Shown piece after piece: positions 1 through 5,152 of a stretch of DNA of 6,656 nt; positions within the stretch are counted from its first letter, which is position 1; each line of letters starts with the position of its first letter. The stretch comes from Clostridia bacterium. Its GTDB lineage: Bacteria; Bacillota; Clostridia; Christensenellales; CAG-1252. The translations under genes and the position numbers were made by a program. Where the stretch lies: the NCBI GenBank assembly GCA_017615495.1, contig JAGAAA010000052.1, positions 1-6,656 on the forward strand, given 5' to 3'. Below the pieces are notes generated by a model that ran no database searches, was not told the origin of the DNA, and saw only the letters and a list, made by a program, of their open reading frames with translations.

Positions 1-566
1 CTGTTGGCTTTGAAACCGCTACCGTAAAGTCTGTTGGAGGTCACTTGGTTTTCAACACGCCGACTCCTGCCAATCCTTTCATTTTTAACAATGGTGCTTC
101 CCAAAACCCTGTAAGCGCATTTTATGTAAGTAACTTGTCCACGGCTAATCCTGTTACCAACATTCAGGTGCAAGCTACCATAACGGGAACCACGCAACAC
201 GATGGAGCTAACTTGATTAGAATTGGTATTTTTAAGAGAGCTACCGCTGGAACCGGTGCTTACAAACTGGTTGGTGTTTTGTCCAGTGCACCCGGTGCCA
301 ACACCGTTGCATACGGCGATGTTGCTGTTGGTGCCAATGCCGAAAAAGGCGCGGAGCAATCCTTGAGCTATGGTGCAAGTGTGGACTACATTGATCTTGG
401 GACTTTGGCGGAAAATGACGGTCAAGCAAACGGCGCAGACCAGATCGACTTGGTTGCTGTCGTCTGGATGGATGGATTTGAACTCAATGACGATGAAGCA
501 GGCAATGGTGCTACCATCTCGTTGACCTTCTATGCTGCTCCGTCTGGTAGTAAATACTCGGGCTGA
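1..566 (+). CDS. TasA-like secreted surface protein, C-terminal part (5' end outside window)
   Basis: The frame is open from the left edge (first full codon at 3) to TGA at 564-566, so this is the tail of a longer gene. The ATG-like start suggested inside (45) is only an internal TTG codon: the residues before it (FETATVKS) match FNTATIKS in the complete paralogue on the minus strand at 698-1483. Other shared blocks are HLVFN/NLVFN, FIFNNG/VVFNNG, SAFYVSNLS/DTFYVKNLS, NLIRIGIF/DLIRAAVF, IDLGTLA/IDLGGLA and VVWMDG followed by a LND or LNDD segment. The composition is rich in Ala, Gly, Thr, Asn and Val, has no cysteine, and suggests a secreted beta-rich domain. By analogy with the paralogue, the missing N-terminus should carry a TasA/SipW-type signal peptide. 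The family assignment is therefore indirect. The role (surface or matrix protein) is inference. A terminator follows at 601-630. Confidence 0.8.
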   Translation, partial: VGFETATVKSVGGHLVFNTPTPANPFIFNNGASQNPVSAFYVSNLSTANPVTNIQVQATITGTTQHDGANLIRIGIFKRATAGTGAYKLVGVLSSAPGANTVAYGDVAVGANAEKGAEQSLSYGASVDYIDLGTLAENDGQANGADQIDLVAVVWMDGFELNDDEAGNGATISLTFYAAPSGSKYSG

Positions 567-600
567 TTCGTCACTATAATTCATCACTAAACAACAAAAC

Positions 601-630
601 AAGGCTATCTCTTCGGAGGTAGCCTTTTTT
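601..630 (+). terminator. Rho-independent terminator of the left surface-protein gene
   Basis: An 11-bp stem (AAGGCTATCTC with GAGGTAGCCTT, one G-T wobble) is closed by a TTCG tetraloop and followed by a run of six T. It lies 35 nt after the stop codon at 566. Confidence 0.93.
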
Positions 631-637
631 GTTGCAC

Positions 638-665
638 GAAAAAGGCCACCCGTTTGGGTGACCTT
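638..665 (-). terminator. Rho-independent terminator of the convergent surface-protein gene
   Basis: Read on the minus strand, AAGGTCACCC pairs with GGGTGGCCTT (one G-T wobble) around an AAAC loop, followed by TTTTTC. It lies about 33 nt past the stop codon (698-700) of the minus-strand gene. It sits back to back with the plus-strand terminator, so each convergent gene has its own. Confidence 0.9.
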
Positions 666-697
666 GTTTTCGTTGTTTAGTTGCTTTATACTTCTAA

Positions 698-1483
698 TTA
701 GTCGTTGGTTGCAGTAAAAGTGAAGGAAACGCTTCCACCATATCCTGCCATGGTATCGTTAAGAGCGGTACCATCCATCCAGACGACGATTGCCAAATCG
801 TGTTGACCTTGAGTAGCAAGACCACCCAAATCGATCGATGTTACGGTAGCATAGGTATTTAATGCGTCAACGCGCTCTCCTGCCTTCAATTTGCTATCCG
901 TGGGACCCCAAACCGTACCGTTTGCAGTCTGCGTGGTTGCCAGAATTCCCTTCAACACATATTTATCGCTACCGTTCTTAAGGAACACTGCGGCTCTGAT
1001 AAGATCAGTACCGTCACTTGCGGCAGCGGTAAAGCTTGCTGTAATCGTTACATGATCAATAGTGTTCTGGGCTGAAAGGTTCTTTACGTAGAACGTATCT
1101 CTATAAGCCGCGTTGGACAACCCATTGTTAAAAACCACAGGATGAGCCGTAGTAACGTCATCGTTAAATACCAGATTACCAGCATCGGACTTGATAGTTG
1201 CAGTGTTGAAATCTACATCATATTCCGTGGTGTTAGCAACAAGGCTGACCGGAGCCATAGGATCAATGGATCCATTAGAAAGAGAGTTCGTCAATTCGGA
1301 TCCTGCGCCCGCACCGCTCCAACCGATACCAAGAGCGGTCTGGTCACTGGTTTTTGCAGTCAATGAAACAGAACTTGCCGTAACACTGTTGCTGTTCGTA
1401 AACCATGCGTAGGTTGCGGTGGAAAGCGCAACTGCAACCACGAGCATCATCACGATGGATGTGATAAGTAAACGTTTTTTCAT
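698..1483 (-). CDS. TasA/SipW-type secreted surface protein (complete)
   Basis: This encodes 261 residues. The open frame extends 58 codons further upstream (to 1657), but the start at 1483 is preferred: it begins MKKRLLITS, a typical export signal, and has AGAAGG about 10 nt upstream, while the extension is GC-rich hairpin sequence. The signal peptide has a basic start (KKR), a hydrophobic core at about residues 5-20, and STATYA followed by WFTNSNS. Cleavage is likely after A26. The YAWFT context resembles substrates of the SipW signal peptidase (TasA, camelysin). The mature part is Ala/Thr/Ser/Asn rich, has no cysteine, and ends in a block with VVWMDG, LND and FTFTATND. It is paralogous to the convergent partial gene at 1-566. 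The likely role is an exported cell-surface or matrix-fibre protein. No sipW peptidase gene is in the window. The start codon region is buried in a 17-bp hairpin (1492-1530), suggesting translational control. Confidence is high for the gene and moderate for the family. Confidence 0.85.
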   Translation of the reverse strand: MKKRLLITSIVMMLVVAVALSTATYAWFTNSNSVTASSVSLTAKTSDQTALGIGWSGAGAGSELTNSLSNGSIDPMAPVSLVANTTEYDVDFNTATIKSDAGNLVFNDDVTTAHPVVFNNGLSNAAYRDTFYVKNLSAQNTIDHVTITASFTAAASDGTDLIRAAVFLKNGSDKYVLKGILATTQTANGTVWGPTDSKLKAGERVDALNTYATVTSIDLGGLATQGQHDLAIVVWMDGTALNDTMAGYGGSVSFTFTATND

Positions 1484-1491
1484 AAATTTAA

Positions 1492-1530
1492 TACCTTCTC
1501 GAGGTGGGCGTGTCCCACCTCGAGAAGGTA
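1492..1530 (-). promoter_or_regulatory. Perfect 17-bp leader hairpin sequestering the ribosome binding site
   Basis: TACCTTCTCGAGGTGGG (1492-1508) and its exact reverse complement (1514-1530) flank a 5-nt loop. On the minus-strand transcript the 3' arm contains GAGAAGG, the only plausible Shine-Dalgarno, about 10 nt before the ATG at 1483. There is no T-run after the stem (ATTAAATTT follows), so it is not an ordinary terminator. A small competing hairpin, AAGGT-TTTT-ACCTT (minus strand, 1538-1525), overlaps the 5' arm and could in principle free the ribosome site. The structure is directly visible. A regulatory function is inference. Confidence 0.75.
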
Positions 1531-1625
1531 AAAACCTTATTTTCGTTGTGAGAAGGATCAGATCCCCACTGTGCTTTAGGGCATAGAGATCACGGGTAGC
1601 AAACGAGAGTGACAATATACAAACC

Positions 1626-1650
1626 GTCATTCCGAGGCACTCGAGGAATC
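1626..1650. repeat. REP-like short palindrome
   Basis: GTCATTCCGAG followed by CTCGAGGAATC resembles the short interspersed palindromes of the form GTCATTC...GAATC that I associate with many Clostridia genomes. ATTCC pairs with GGAAT and GAG with CTC, with a 2-nt bulge. Only one copy is visible here, so repeat status rests on resemblance. Confidence 0.4.
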
Positions 1651-1703
1651 GCCGCATACTACCGGGACGTTCCTTGCGTTTATTTACGGTTTATTATGCG
1701 TGC

Positions 1704-1741
1704 GGGCAGGGGCGCGCGGGCGTTAGCGCGTGATATTGCCC
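1704..1741. other. GC-rich hairpin in the intergenic region
   Basis: GGGCA (1704-1708) pairs with TGCCC (1737-1741), and inside it CGCGC (1713-1717) pairs with GCGCG (1726-1730). It sits between two divergent transcription units in otherwise AT-rich DNA. There is no T-run on either side. It may be part of the same interspersed repeat as the palindrome at 1626-1650. No function is assigned. Confidence 0.4.
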
Positions 1742-1776
1742 TAAAAACAGGAGAAAACGAGCCCGACGGGCGTGGA

Positions 1777-1877
1777 TGCATAAATGAATAAAAAGTGCAT
1801 TATTGATAAAAGTTGCATAAAAGCGCCGTATTAACAAATATAATCGGATATTTTATTAAAAATTCAAAAAATATGCA
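1777..1877. promoter_or_regulatory. Cluster of ARG-box-like half-sites upstream of the transporter promoter
   Basis: The sequence contains TGCAT (1777-1781), TGAAT (1785-1789), TGCAT (1796-1800), TGCAT (1814-1818), ATTCA (1862-1866) and ATGCA (1873-1877), all in AT-rich context. These resemble half-sites of arginine repressor operators (TGAAT, four A/T bases, ATTCA), but none forms a canonical 18-bp palindrome. The pair closest to the promoter lies just upstream of the -35 box. An ArgR-type or other amino-acid regulator is a guess supported by the amino-acid transporter downstream. Confidence 0.3.
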
Positions 1878-1886
1878 ACAAATCGA

Positions 1887-1915
1887 TTGACAGAAGGGCG
1901 ATGCGGTGGTAAGAT
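1887..1915 (+). promoter_or_regulatory. Sigma-A-type promoter of the amino-acid ABC transporter operon
   Basis: The -35 box TTGACA (1887-1892) is a perfect consensus. A 17-nt spacer leads to the -10 box TAAGAT (1910-1915), five of six consensus bases. Transcription should start near 1922, giving a leader of only about 24 nt that carries AAAGGAG (1930-1936), 9 nt before the ATG. The short leader leaves no room for a riboswitch. Confidence 0.85.
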
Positions 1916-1945
1916 AACCGTATCAATCTAAAGGAGCTTATTACA

Positions 1946-2791
1946 ATGAAAAAGATTATCGCTATCATTTTGGCAATCGCTACCGTGCTTGGCTGTGTGT
2001 TTGCTTTTGCTGCTTGCGGCAACAAGGGCGAAAAGGTCAAGGCTTATGCGGAGATCGAACTTACCGCCGAATCCTACGCTTTCGTTTTGAAGAAGGGCAA
2101 CACCACCATGAAGACGGTTGCGGACGAACTTCTTGCCGAGCTTAAGACAAGCGGCGAGCTTGACACCATCATCAATTCCTTCTTCGATGGCACCGCCACC
2201 TTTGAGTACACCAACCCCGCCAGCAAGGAGGGCTGCCTCGTTGTGGCAACCAACGCGTACTTCCCGCCCTTTGAGTACTACAACGGCAACAAGCTTACCG
2301 GTGTGGATATGAAGATCGCTTCTTTGCTTGCCGCAAAGATGAACAAGACGCTTTACATCCTCGACGAGGAATTTGACACCATCTTTGAAAGCGTCAACAC
2401 CGGCGAAGCCGATATCGGTATGGCTGGTATCACGGTCACCGAGGCGCGTTCCGCCATTTATGACTTCACTGAGGAATATTATGAGTCCGCTCAGGTGCTT
2501 ATCGTCAAGGAGAGCGACAACTTGTTTGCTAATTGCCAGACCGCTGCGGACATCGAGGCGATCCTTGCTCAGCAGGATAAGAAGTTTATCATCGGCGCGC
2601 AAAACGGCACCACCGGTTATATGTATTCCGCCGGCGATGAGGACTTTGGTTACGATGGCTTCACCAACCTGACCGTCAACGGTTACAAGACCGGCGCTTT
2701 GGCTGTGAAGGACCTCTCCAACGGCAAGATCAACGCCGTCATCATCGACAAGCAACCCGCATTGATGATCAGCAAATCCATCAACGGCTAA
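1946..2791 (+). CDS. Polar amino-acid ABC transporter substrate-binding lipoprotein, apparently circularly permuted
   Basis: This 281-residue protein captures an amino acid outside the membrane and delivers it to the permease encoded next. Residues 1-23 are a lipoprotein signal (MKKII start, hydrophobic core, lipobox FAAC) with the lipidated cysteine at C24. Residues 97-277 match family-3 solute-binding proteins (SBP_bac_3): LVVATNAYFPPFEYYNG, then GVDMKIASLLAAKM, ADIGMAGITVTEAR (R168, expected carboxylate ligand), YDFTEEYY, GAQNGTTG (221-224) and AVIIDKQPA (D268, expected amino-group ligand). Unusually, the terminal segment of the family (ELT..SYAFVLKKGN, then a helix ending GELDTIINSFF) lies at residues 37-81, before the core. 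The protein ends right after the DKQPA helix, where that segment normally follows. A linker of about 15 residues (82-96) joins old C-terminus to old N-terminus. Substrate is not determinable; polar amino acids are likely. The stop is 12 nt before the permease start. Confidence 0.92.
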   Translation: MKKIIAIILAIATVLGCVFAFAACGNKGEKVKAYAEIELTAESYAFVLKKGNTTMKTVADELLAELKTSGELDTIINSFFDGTATFEYTNPASKEGCLVVATNAYFPPFEYYNGNKLTGVDMKIASLLAAKMNKTLYILDEEFDTIFESVNTGEADIGMAGITVTEARSAIYDFTEEYYESAQVLIVKESDNLFANCQTAADIEAILAQQDKKFIIGAQNGTTGYMYSAGDEDFGYDGFTNLTVNGYKTGALAVKDLSNGKINAVIIDKQPALMISKSING

Positions 2792-2803
2792 TAGGTAGGC
2801 ATA

Positions 2804-3526
2804 ATGTCCATTTGGCAAATTTTCGTAAGACAGTTTGTAACCCTCCAAGGTTACAAACTTGTTTTAGAAGGGTTGTTCAACACCCTTATCATCGCCGTTT
2901 TCGGCTTGATACTCGGCTTCCTTTTGGGAAGCCTTGTTGCCGTTACGATGACTTTGCCCGCCACCAAGAACCCCTTGGTCAAGGCTTTGCAGGTGCTTGC
3001 CAACCTTTACATCACCGTATTCCGCGGCACGCCTATGGTCGTGCAACTTTTGATCATCCACTTCGTTTTGTTCCCGGTGCTCAACATCAATTTTTCAAAC
3101 CTCATCCTTGGCAACTTTGTGGTGCAGGGCATCGTCATCGAAGCGGTCATCGCCTTTGCGCTTAACAGCGGGGCGTACATCAGCGAGATCATGCGCGGCG
3201 GCATCAATTCCGTGGACAAAGGACAGTTGGAAGCAGGGCGCGCGTTGGGGCTTTCGTACCCAAAGACGATGATCAGCATCGTGGTGCCGCAGGCGTTCAA
3301 AAACGTGCTTCCCACCATGGGCAACGAGTTTATCGCCCTCATTAAGGAAACTTCCGTCGCAAGCTTTATTGCGGTGACCGACCTTACCAAGGCGTTTCAA
3401 AACATGGCAAACAGCACCTACGAGTACATCGTGCCTTACGTGGTGCTGGCGTTTATTTACCTGGTGCTGGTGATCCTCATCACCTTGCTCGTGCGCTTGA
3501 TGGAAAAGAAACTCAAGACCAATTAA
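2804..3526 (+). CDS. Amino-acid ABC transporter permease (HisM/GlnP type)
   Basis: This 240-residue membrane protein forms the translocation channel. Hydrophobic segments lie roughly at residues 25-50, 62-95, 105-127, 175-195 and 209-233, the usual five-helix layout of this family. Family landmarks are LYITVFRGTPMVVQL (68-82) and the cytoplasmic EAA loop that docks the ATPase, LEAGRALGLSYPKTMISIVVPQ (142-163), with the conserved E143, A144, G149 and P162, followed by NEFIALIKETS. Length and motifs are ordinary, so the likely assembly is a homodimer because only one permease gene is present. The start ATG follows a weak TAGGTAGG 12 nt after the binding-protein stop, suggesting translational coupling. 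The stop codon TAA overlaps the strong ribosome binding site of the ATPase gene. Confidence 0.95.
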   Translation: MSIWQIFVRQFVTLQGYKLVLEGLFNTLIIAVFGLILGFLLGSLVAVTMTLPATKNPLVKALQVLANLYITVFRGTPMVVQLLIIHFVLFPVLNINFSNLILGNFVVQGIVIEAVIAFALNSGAYISEIMRGGINSVDKGQLEAGRALGLSYPKTMISIVVPQAFKNVLPTMGNEFIALIKETSVASFIAVTDLTKAFQNMANSTYEYIVPYVVLAFIYLVLVILITLLVRLMEKKLKTN

Positions 3527-3535
3527 GGAGGGACT

Positions 3536-4633
3536 ATGGAAAACGTTGAAAAGAAAGTGCCTCTGATCGAGGTCAAGTATCTGACGAAAAAGTTTGGCGA
3601 CCTGTTGGTGCTGAACGAGATATCCACCGACATTTACGAGGGGGAGCGCGTGGTGATCATCGGGCCGTCCGGCGGCGGCAAGAGCACCTTTTTGCGCTGC
3701 TTGAACTGCTTGGAGGACCCCACTTCCGGCGAGATCATCTTTGACGGGGACGACCTTACCGACCTTAAGATCGACATCAACGTCTGCCGCCAAAAGATGG
3801 GCATGGTGTTCCAACAGTTCAATTTGTTCAACAATTTGACGGTGCTTGACAACGTTACGCTCGCGCCCATTACGGTGGGGAAGAAGAAGCTACGCGCCGC
3901 AAAGTGGAACAACGCCATTATGCCGCTTTACAACAAATTCCTTGCAAAGTTCGGCGGCTTTTTGAACAAGCGGGTGGATAAAAAGATCGCCAAGAACAAG
4001 GCGATCGTAGAAAAGTACAACGCGCTGTTGACGCCGGTGGAAGAGGAATGGGCAAAAACCGCGCAAACGGTGGAAAAAGCGGGCAAGACCTTTGTGACCT
4101 ACGATAAAAAGCTTACCAAAAAGAAGCTGAAGATCGTCACCAAGATCGAAAACGCGGAGCGCGAGCTTGACCGTGCCAAATATCCGCAACCCAAGACCCT
4201 CCGCGAATTGCCTTTTAAAAGCAAAAAGGAGATCAAGGAAGCGGCAGTCAAGGATGCAATGACGCTTTTGAAGCGCATCGGCTTGGAGGAGAAGGCAAAC
4301 GTTTATCCGTCCACCTTATCCGGCGGGCAAAAGCAGCGTATCGCCATCGTGCGCGCGCTTGCGATGAAGCCCAAAGTTATGCTCTTTGACGAGCCGACGA
4401 GCGCCCTCGACCCCGAGATGGTGGGCGAAGTTTTGGACCTCATCAAAACCATCGCCGATACCGGCATGACTATGGTGATCGTCACGCACGAAATGGGCTT
4501 TGCCAAGGAGGTCGGCAGTCGCATCTGCTTCATCGACGGCGGCAAGATCAAGGAAGAGGGCACGCCGGAGGAGTTCTTTAATAATCCGAAGGATGTGCGG
4601 CTGAAGGAGTTCCTATCCAAAGTCCTTATTTAG
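3536..4633 (+). CDS. Amino-acid ABC transporter ATP-binding protein (GlnQ/HisP type) with large insertion
   Basis: This 365-residue cytoplasmic ATPase powers the importer; the family is usually about 240-250 residues. In order: Walker A GPSGGGKS (43-50), Q-loop Q93 in VFQQFNLF, signature LSGGQ (261-265), Walker B VMLFDE (281-286, catalytic E286), D-loop SALD (289-292), switch histidine H318 and a normal C-terminus ending EFLSKVLI. All catalytic motifs are intact, so it should be active. The extra length is a continuous insertion at about residues 117-232, between NVTLAPITVGK and the EAAVKDAMTLLKRIGL helix. It contains 26 Lys and 5 Arg against 13 Asp/Glu by hand count, and looks mostly helical. 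Start: ATG at 3536 with AAGGAGGG only a few nucleotides upstream, overlapping the permease stop. The stop TAG (4631-4633) lies at the edge of the 128-nt palindrome. Confidence 0.94.
   Translation: MENVEKKVPLIEVKYLTKKFGDLLVLNEISTDIYEGERVVIIGPSGGGKSTFLRCLNCLEDPTSGEIIFDGDDLTDLKIDINVCRQKMGMVFQQFNLFNNLTVLDNVTLAPITVGKKKLRAAKWNNAIMPLYNKFLAKFGGFLNKRVDKKIAKNKAIVEKYNALLTPVEEEWAKTAQTVEKAGKTFVTYDKKLTKKKLKIVTKIENAERELDRAKYPQPKTLRELPFKSKKEIKEAAVKDAMTLLKRIGLEEKANVYPSTLSGGQKQRIAIVRALAMKPKVMLFDEPTSALDPEMVGEVLDLIKTIADTGMTMVIVTHEMGFAKEVGSRICFIDGGKIKEEGTPEEFFNNPKDVRLKEFLSKVLI
3884..4231 (+). other. Basic helical insertion domain within the ABC ATPase
   Basis: Codons for residues 117-232 have no counterpart in standard GlnQ/HisP proteins as I know them. 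The stretch is strongly basic (about +18 net by hand count) and alternates charged and hydrophobic residues as in amphipathic helices or a helical hairpin: NKRVDKKIAKNKAIVEKYN, then VEEEWAKTAQTVEKAGKTF, then YDKKLTKKKLKIVTKIENA. A PQPKTLRELPF segment leads back into the fold. The reading frame stays open and neighbouring motifs are intact, so this is a true insertion, not a frameshift. Function unknown. Confidence 0.75.
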
Positions 4634-4759
4634 GCGAGCGAGGATAGTGGCGCGAATACTGCTCTACACCGTCGGTGCCGGGCAGTTACGTACAAGGAGT
4701 ACGCGCCTACCCGCCACCTTGGTGAGCGTTTGCCTTCACACCACTCTACTCGCTCACCT
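4632..4759. repeat. ~128-nt imperfect palindrome abutting the ATPase stop codon
   Basis: The outer 19-nt arms AGGCGAGCGAGGATAGTGG (4632-4650) and CCACTCTACTCGCTCACCT (4741-4759) pair at 16 of 19 positions. The centre continues the same symmetry: GGTG (4674-4677) with CACC (4715-4718), CGGG (4679-4682) with CCCG (4710-4713), CGTAC (4689-4693) with GTACG (4699-4703), loop AAGGA. CACC (4667-4670) with GGTG (4721-4724) is an alternative middle pairing. No T-run follows and no flanking target duplication is evident. It could be a MITE-like or REP-like element or a structured 3' UTR that stabilises the transporter mRNA. The second and third bases of the stop codon lie in the left arm. Confidence 0.65.
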
Positions 4760-4775
4760 GTGGAATTAATATCAG

Positions 4776-4809
4776 AACAACCGTGCAGTTATCATCTGCG
4801 CGGTTTTTT
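4776..4809 (+). terminator. Rho-independent terminator of the ABC transporter operon
   Basis: ACCGTGCAG (4780-4788) pairs with CTGCGCGGT (4796-4804), one G-T wobble, around a 7-nt loop, followed by a T-run to 4809. It lies about 145 nt after the ATPase stop, so the 128-nt palindrome should be part of the mature mRNA 3' end. Confidence 0.88.
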
Positions 4810-4837
4810 GTTGTGCCTCGCAACTGTACCACTCTCC

Positions 4838-4957
4838 GCGGTCGATAGGGGGAAGGGTTGTGGAGATGCGGAGCGCGCATTTTAGTTGCGCGGAACTCCC
4901 CGCCTTAAGCAATAAAAAAGCAGTCTTGCGACTGCCTTAGTTGGTGGACATGCGGGG
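4838..4957. repeat. Degenerate copy of the ssrA 3' end and its downstream flank (copy A)
   Basis: This segment parallels 5027-5152. The best-conserved part (4873-4957 against 5065-5152) shares GCGCGCATTTTA, TTGCGCGG, ACTCCCCGCCTTAAG, an A-run, the GCAGTC/GACTGC hairpin and TGGTGGACATGCGGGG. The last block is the 3' terminal sequence of tmRNA (minus strand). The upstream part (4838-4872) is only weakly similar. A further, more decayed tmRNA-end-like motif, GTGGAGATGCGG, lies inside at 4860-4871. No tRNA or second tmRNA body is attached to these fragments. Confidence 0.7.
4914..4936 (-). terminator. Terminator-like hairpin in copy A
   Basis: On the minus strand GGCAGTC-GCAA-GACTGC is followed by TTTTTT. 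The stem is identical to the ssrA terminator downstream of 5137, but the loop is a GCAA tetraloop instead of ATCA. It could act as a backup terminator for ssrA. Confidence 0.6.
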
Positions 4958-4971
4958 CGCGACGTGTTAAG

Positions 4972-4995
4972 AAAACAGCACGGTGCGCTGTTTTT
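4972..4995 (+). terminator. Hairpin with T-run between the two ssrA-end copies
   Basis: AAAACAGC (4972-4979) pairs with GCTGTTTT (4987-4994) around a 7-nt loop and ends in TTTTT. Because of the A-run at its left it could also work on the minus strand. No gene obviously ends here on either strand; it may be a remnant. Confidence 0.5.
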
Positions 4996-5026
4996 AGCCA
5001 AAGCGCGTGAAGAAGCTGTGCTTCGA

Positions 5027-5152
5027 GCGGTTGAGCCACGGAGGGGTTCCGCCGCATTTGCGGCGCGCGCATTTTAATTGCGCGGGACTCCCCGCCTTAA
5101 GTACAAAAAAAAGCAGTCTGATGACTGCTTTCAATTTGGTGGACATGCGGGG
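5027..5152. repeat. Direct repeat copy B, including the true ssrA 3' end
   Basis: This is the partner of 4838-4957, offset by about 190 nt. Its right end is the genuine CCA end of tmRNA. It also contains extra palindromes: GCCGC-ATTT-GCGGC (5051-5064) and GCGC...GCGC around ATTTTAATT. The segments before 5065 align only loosely with copy A. Confidence 0.6.
5105..5131 (-). terminator. Rho-independent terminator of ssrA
   Basis: On the minus strand AAAGCAGTC-ATCA-GACTGCTTT is followed by further T residues (the A-run 5105-5112 on the plus strand). It begins 6 nt after the CCA end of the tmRNA. Confidence 0.92.

Larger units (their letters stand above)
587..680. repeat. Inverted repeat of homologous 3' flanks between the convergent paralogues
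   Basis: CTAAACAACAAAACAAGG at 587-604 recurs as CTAAACAACGAAAACAAGG on the minus strand (680-662), one inserted base apart. Each copy runs straight into its gene's terminator stem, which also begins AAGG. The shared untranslated sequence indicates that the two genes were duplicated together with their 3' flank and terminator. Confidence 0.75.

Noticed and set aside
1484..1657. 58-residue N-terminal extension of the minus-strand surface protein
   Set aside because: It would bury the signal peptide inside the protein and translate the leader hairpin; the start at 1483 has a proper signal peptide and ribosome binding site.
1609..1791. 60-codon plus-strand frame
   Set aside because: It covers the REP-like palindrome and GC-rich hairpin, has no ribosome binding site and an Arg/Gly/Ala composition typical of repeat DNA.
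1916..1945. Riboswitch in front of the transporter operon
   Set aside because: The promoter places the transcript start about 24 nt before the ATG, too short for any aptamer.
2054..2190. N-terminal segment of the binding protein as a separate extra domain or partial duplication
   Set aside because: The matching C-terminal segment is missing from the end of the protein, so relocation explains the data better than addition.
1928..2848. 306-codon open frame on the minus strand
   Set aside because: It is antisense to the binding-protein gene, which has a promoter, ribosome binding site, lipobox and family motifs; the minus frame has no recognisable domain and is kept open by codon composition.
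3095..3814. 239-codon open frame on the minus strand
   Set aside because: It spans antisense to the permease and ATPase genes, has His/Val/Asp-rich low-complexity content and no ribosome binding site of note.
4632..4759. Palindrome as a complete IS or transposon
   Set aside because: There is no coding capacity and no target-site duplication at the edges; only a non-autonomous element or RNA structure remains possible.
4838..4961. A second tRNA or tmRNA gene at copy A
   Set aside because: Only the last ~16 nt of the tmRNA and its flank are present; beyond 4957 there is no T loop, no acceptor 5' strand and no tag frame.
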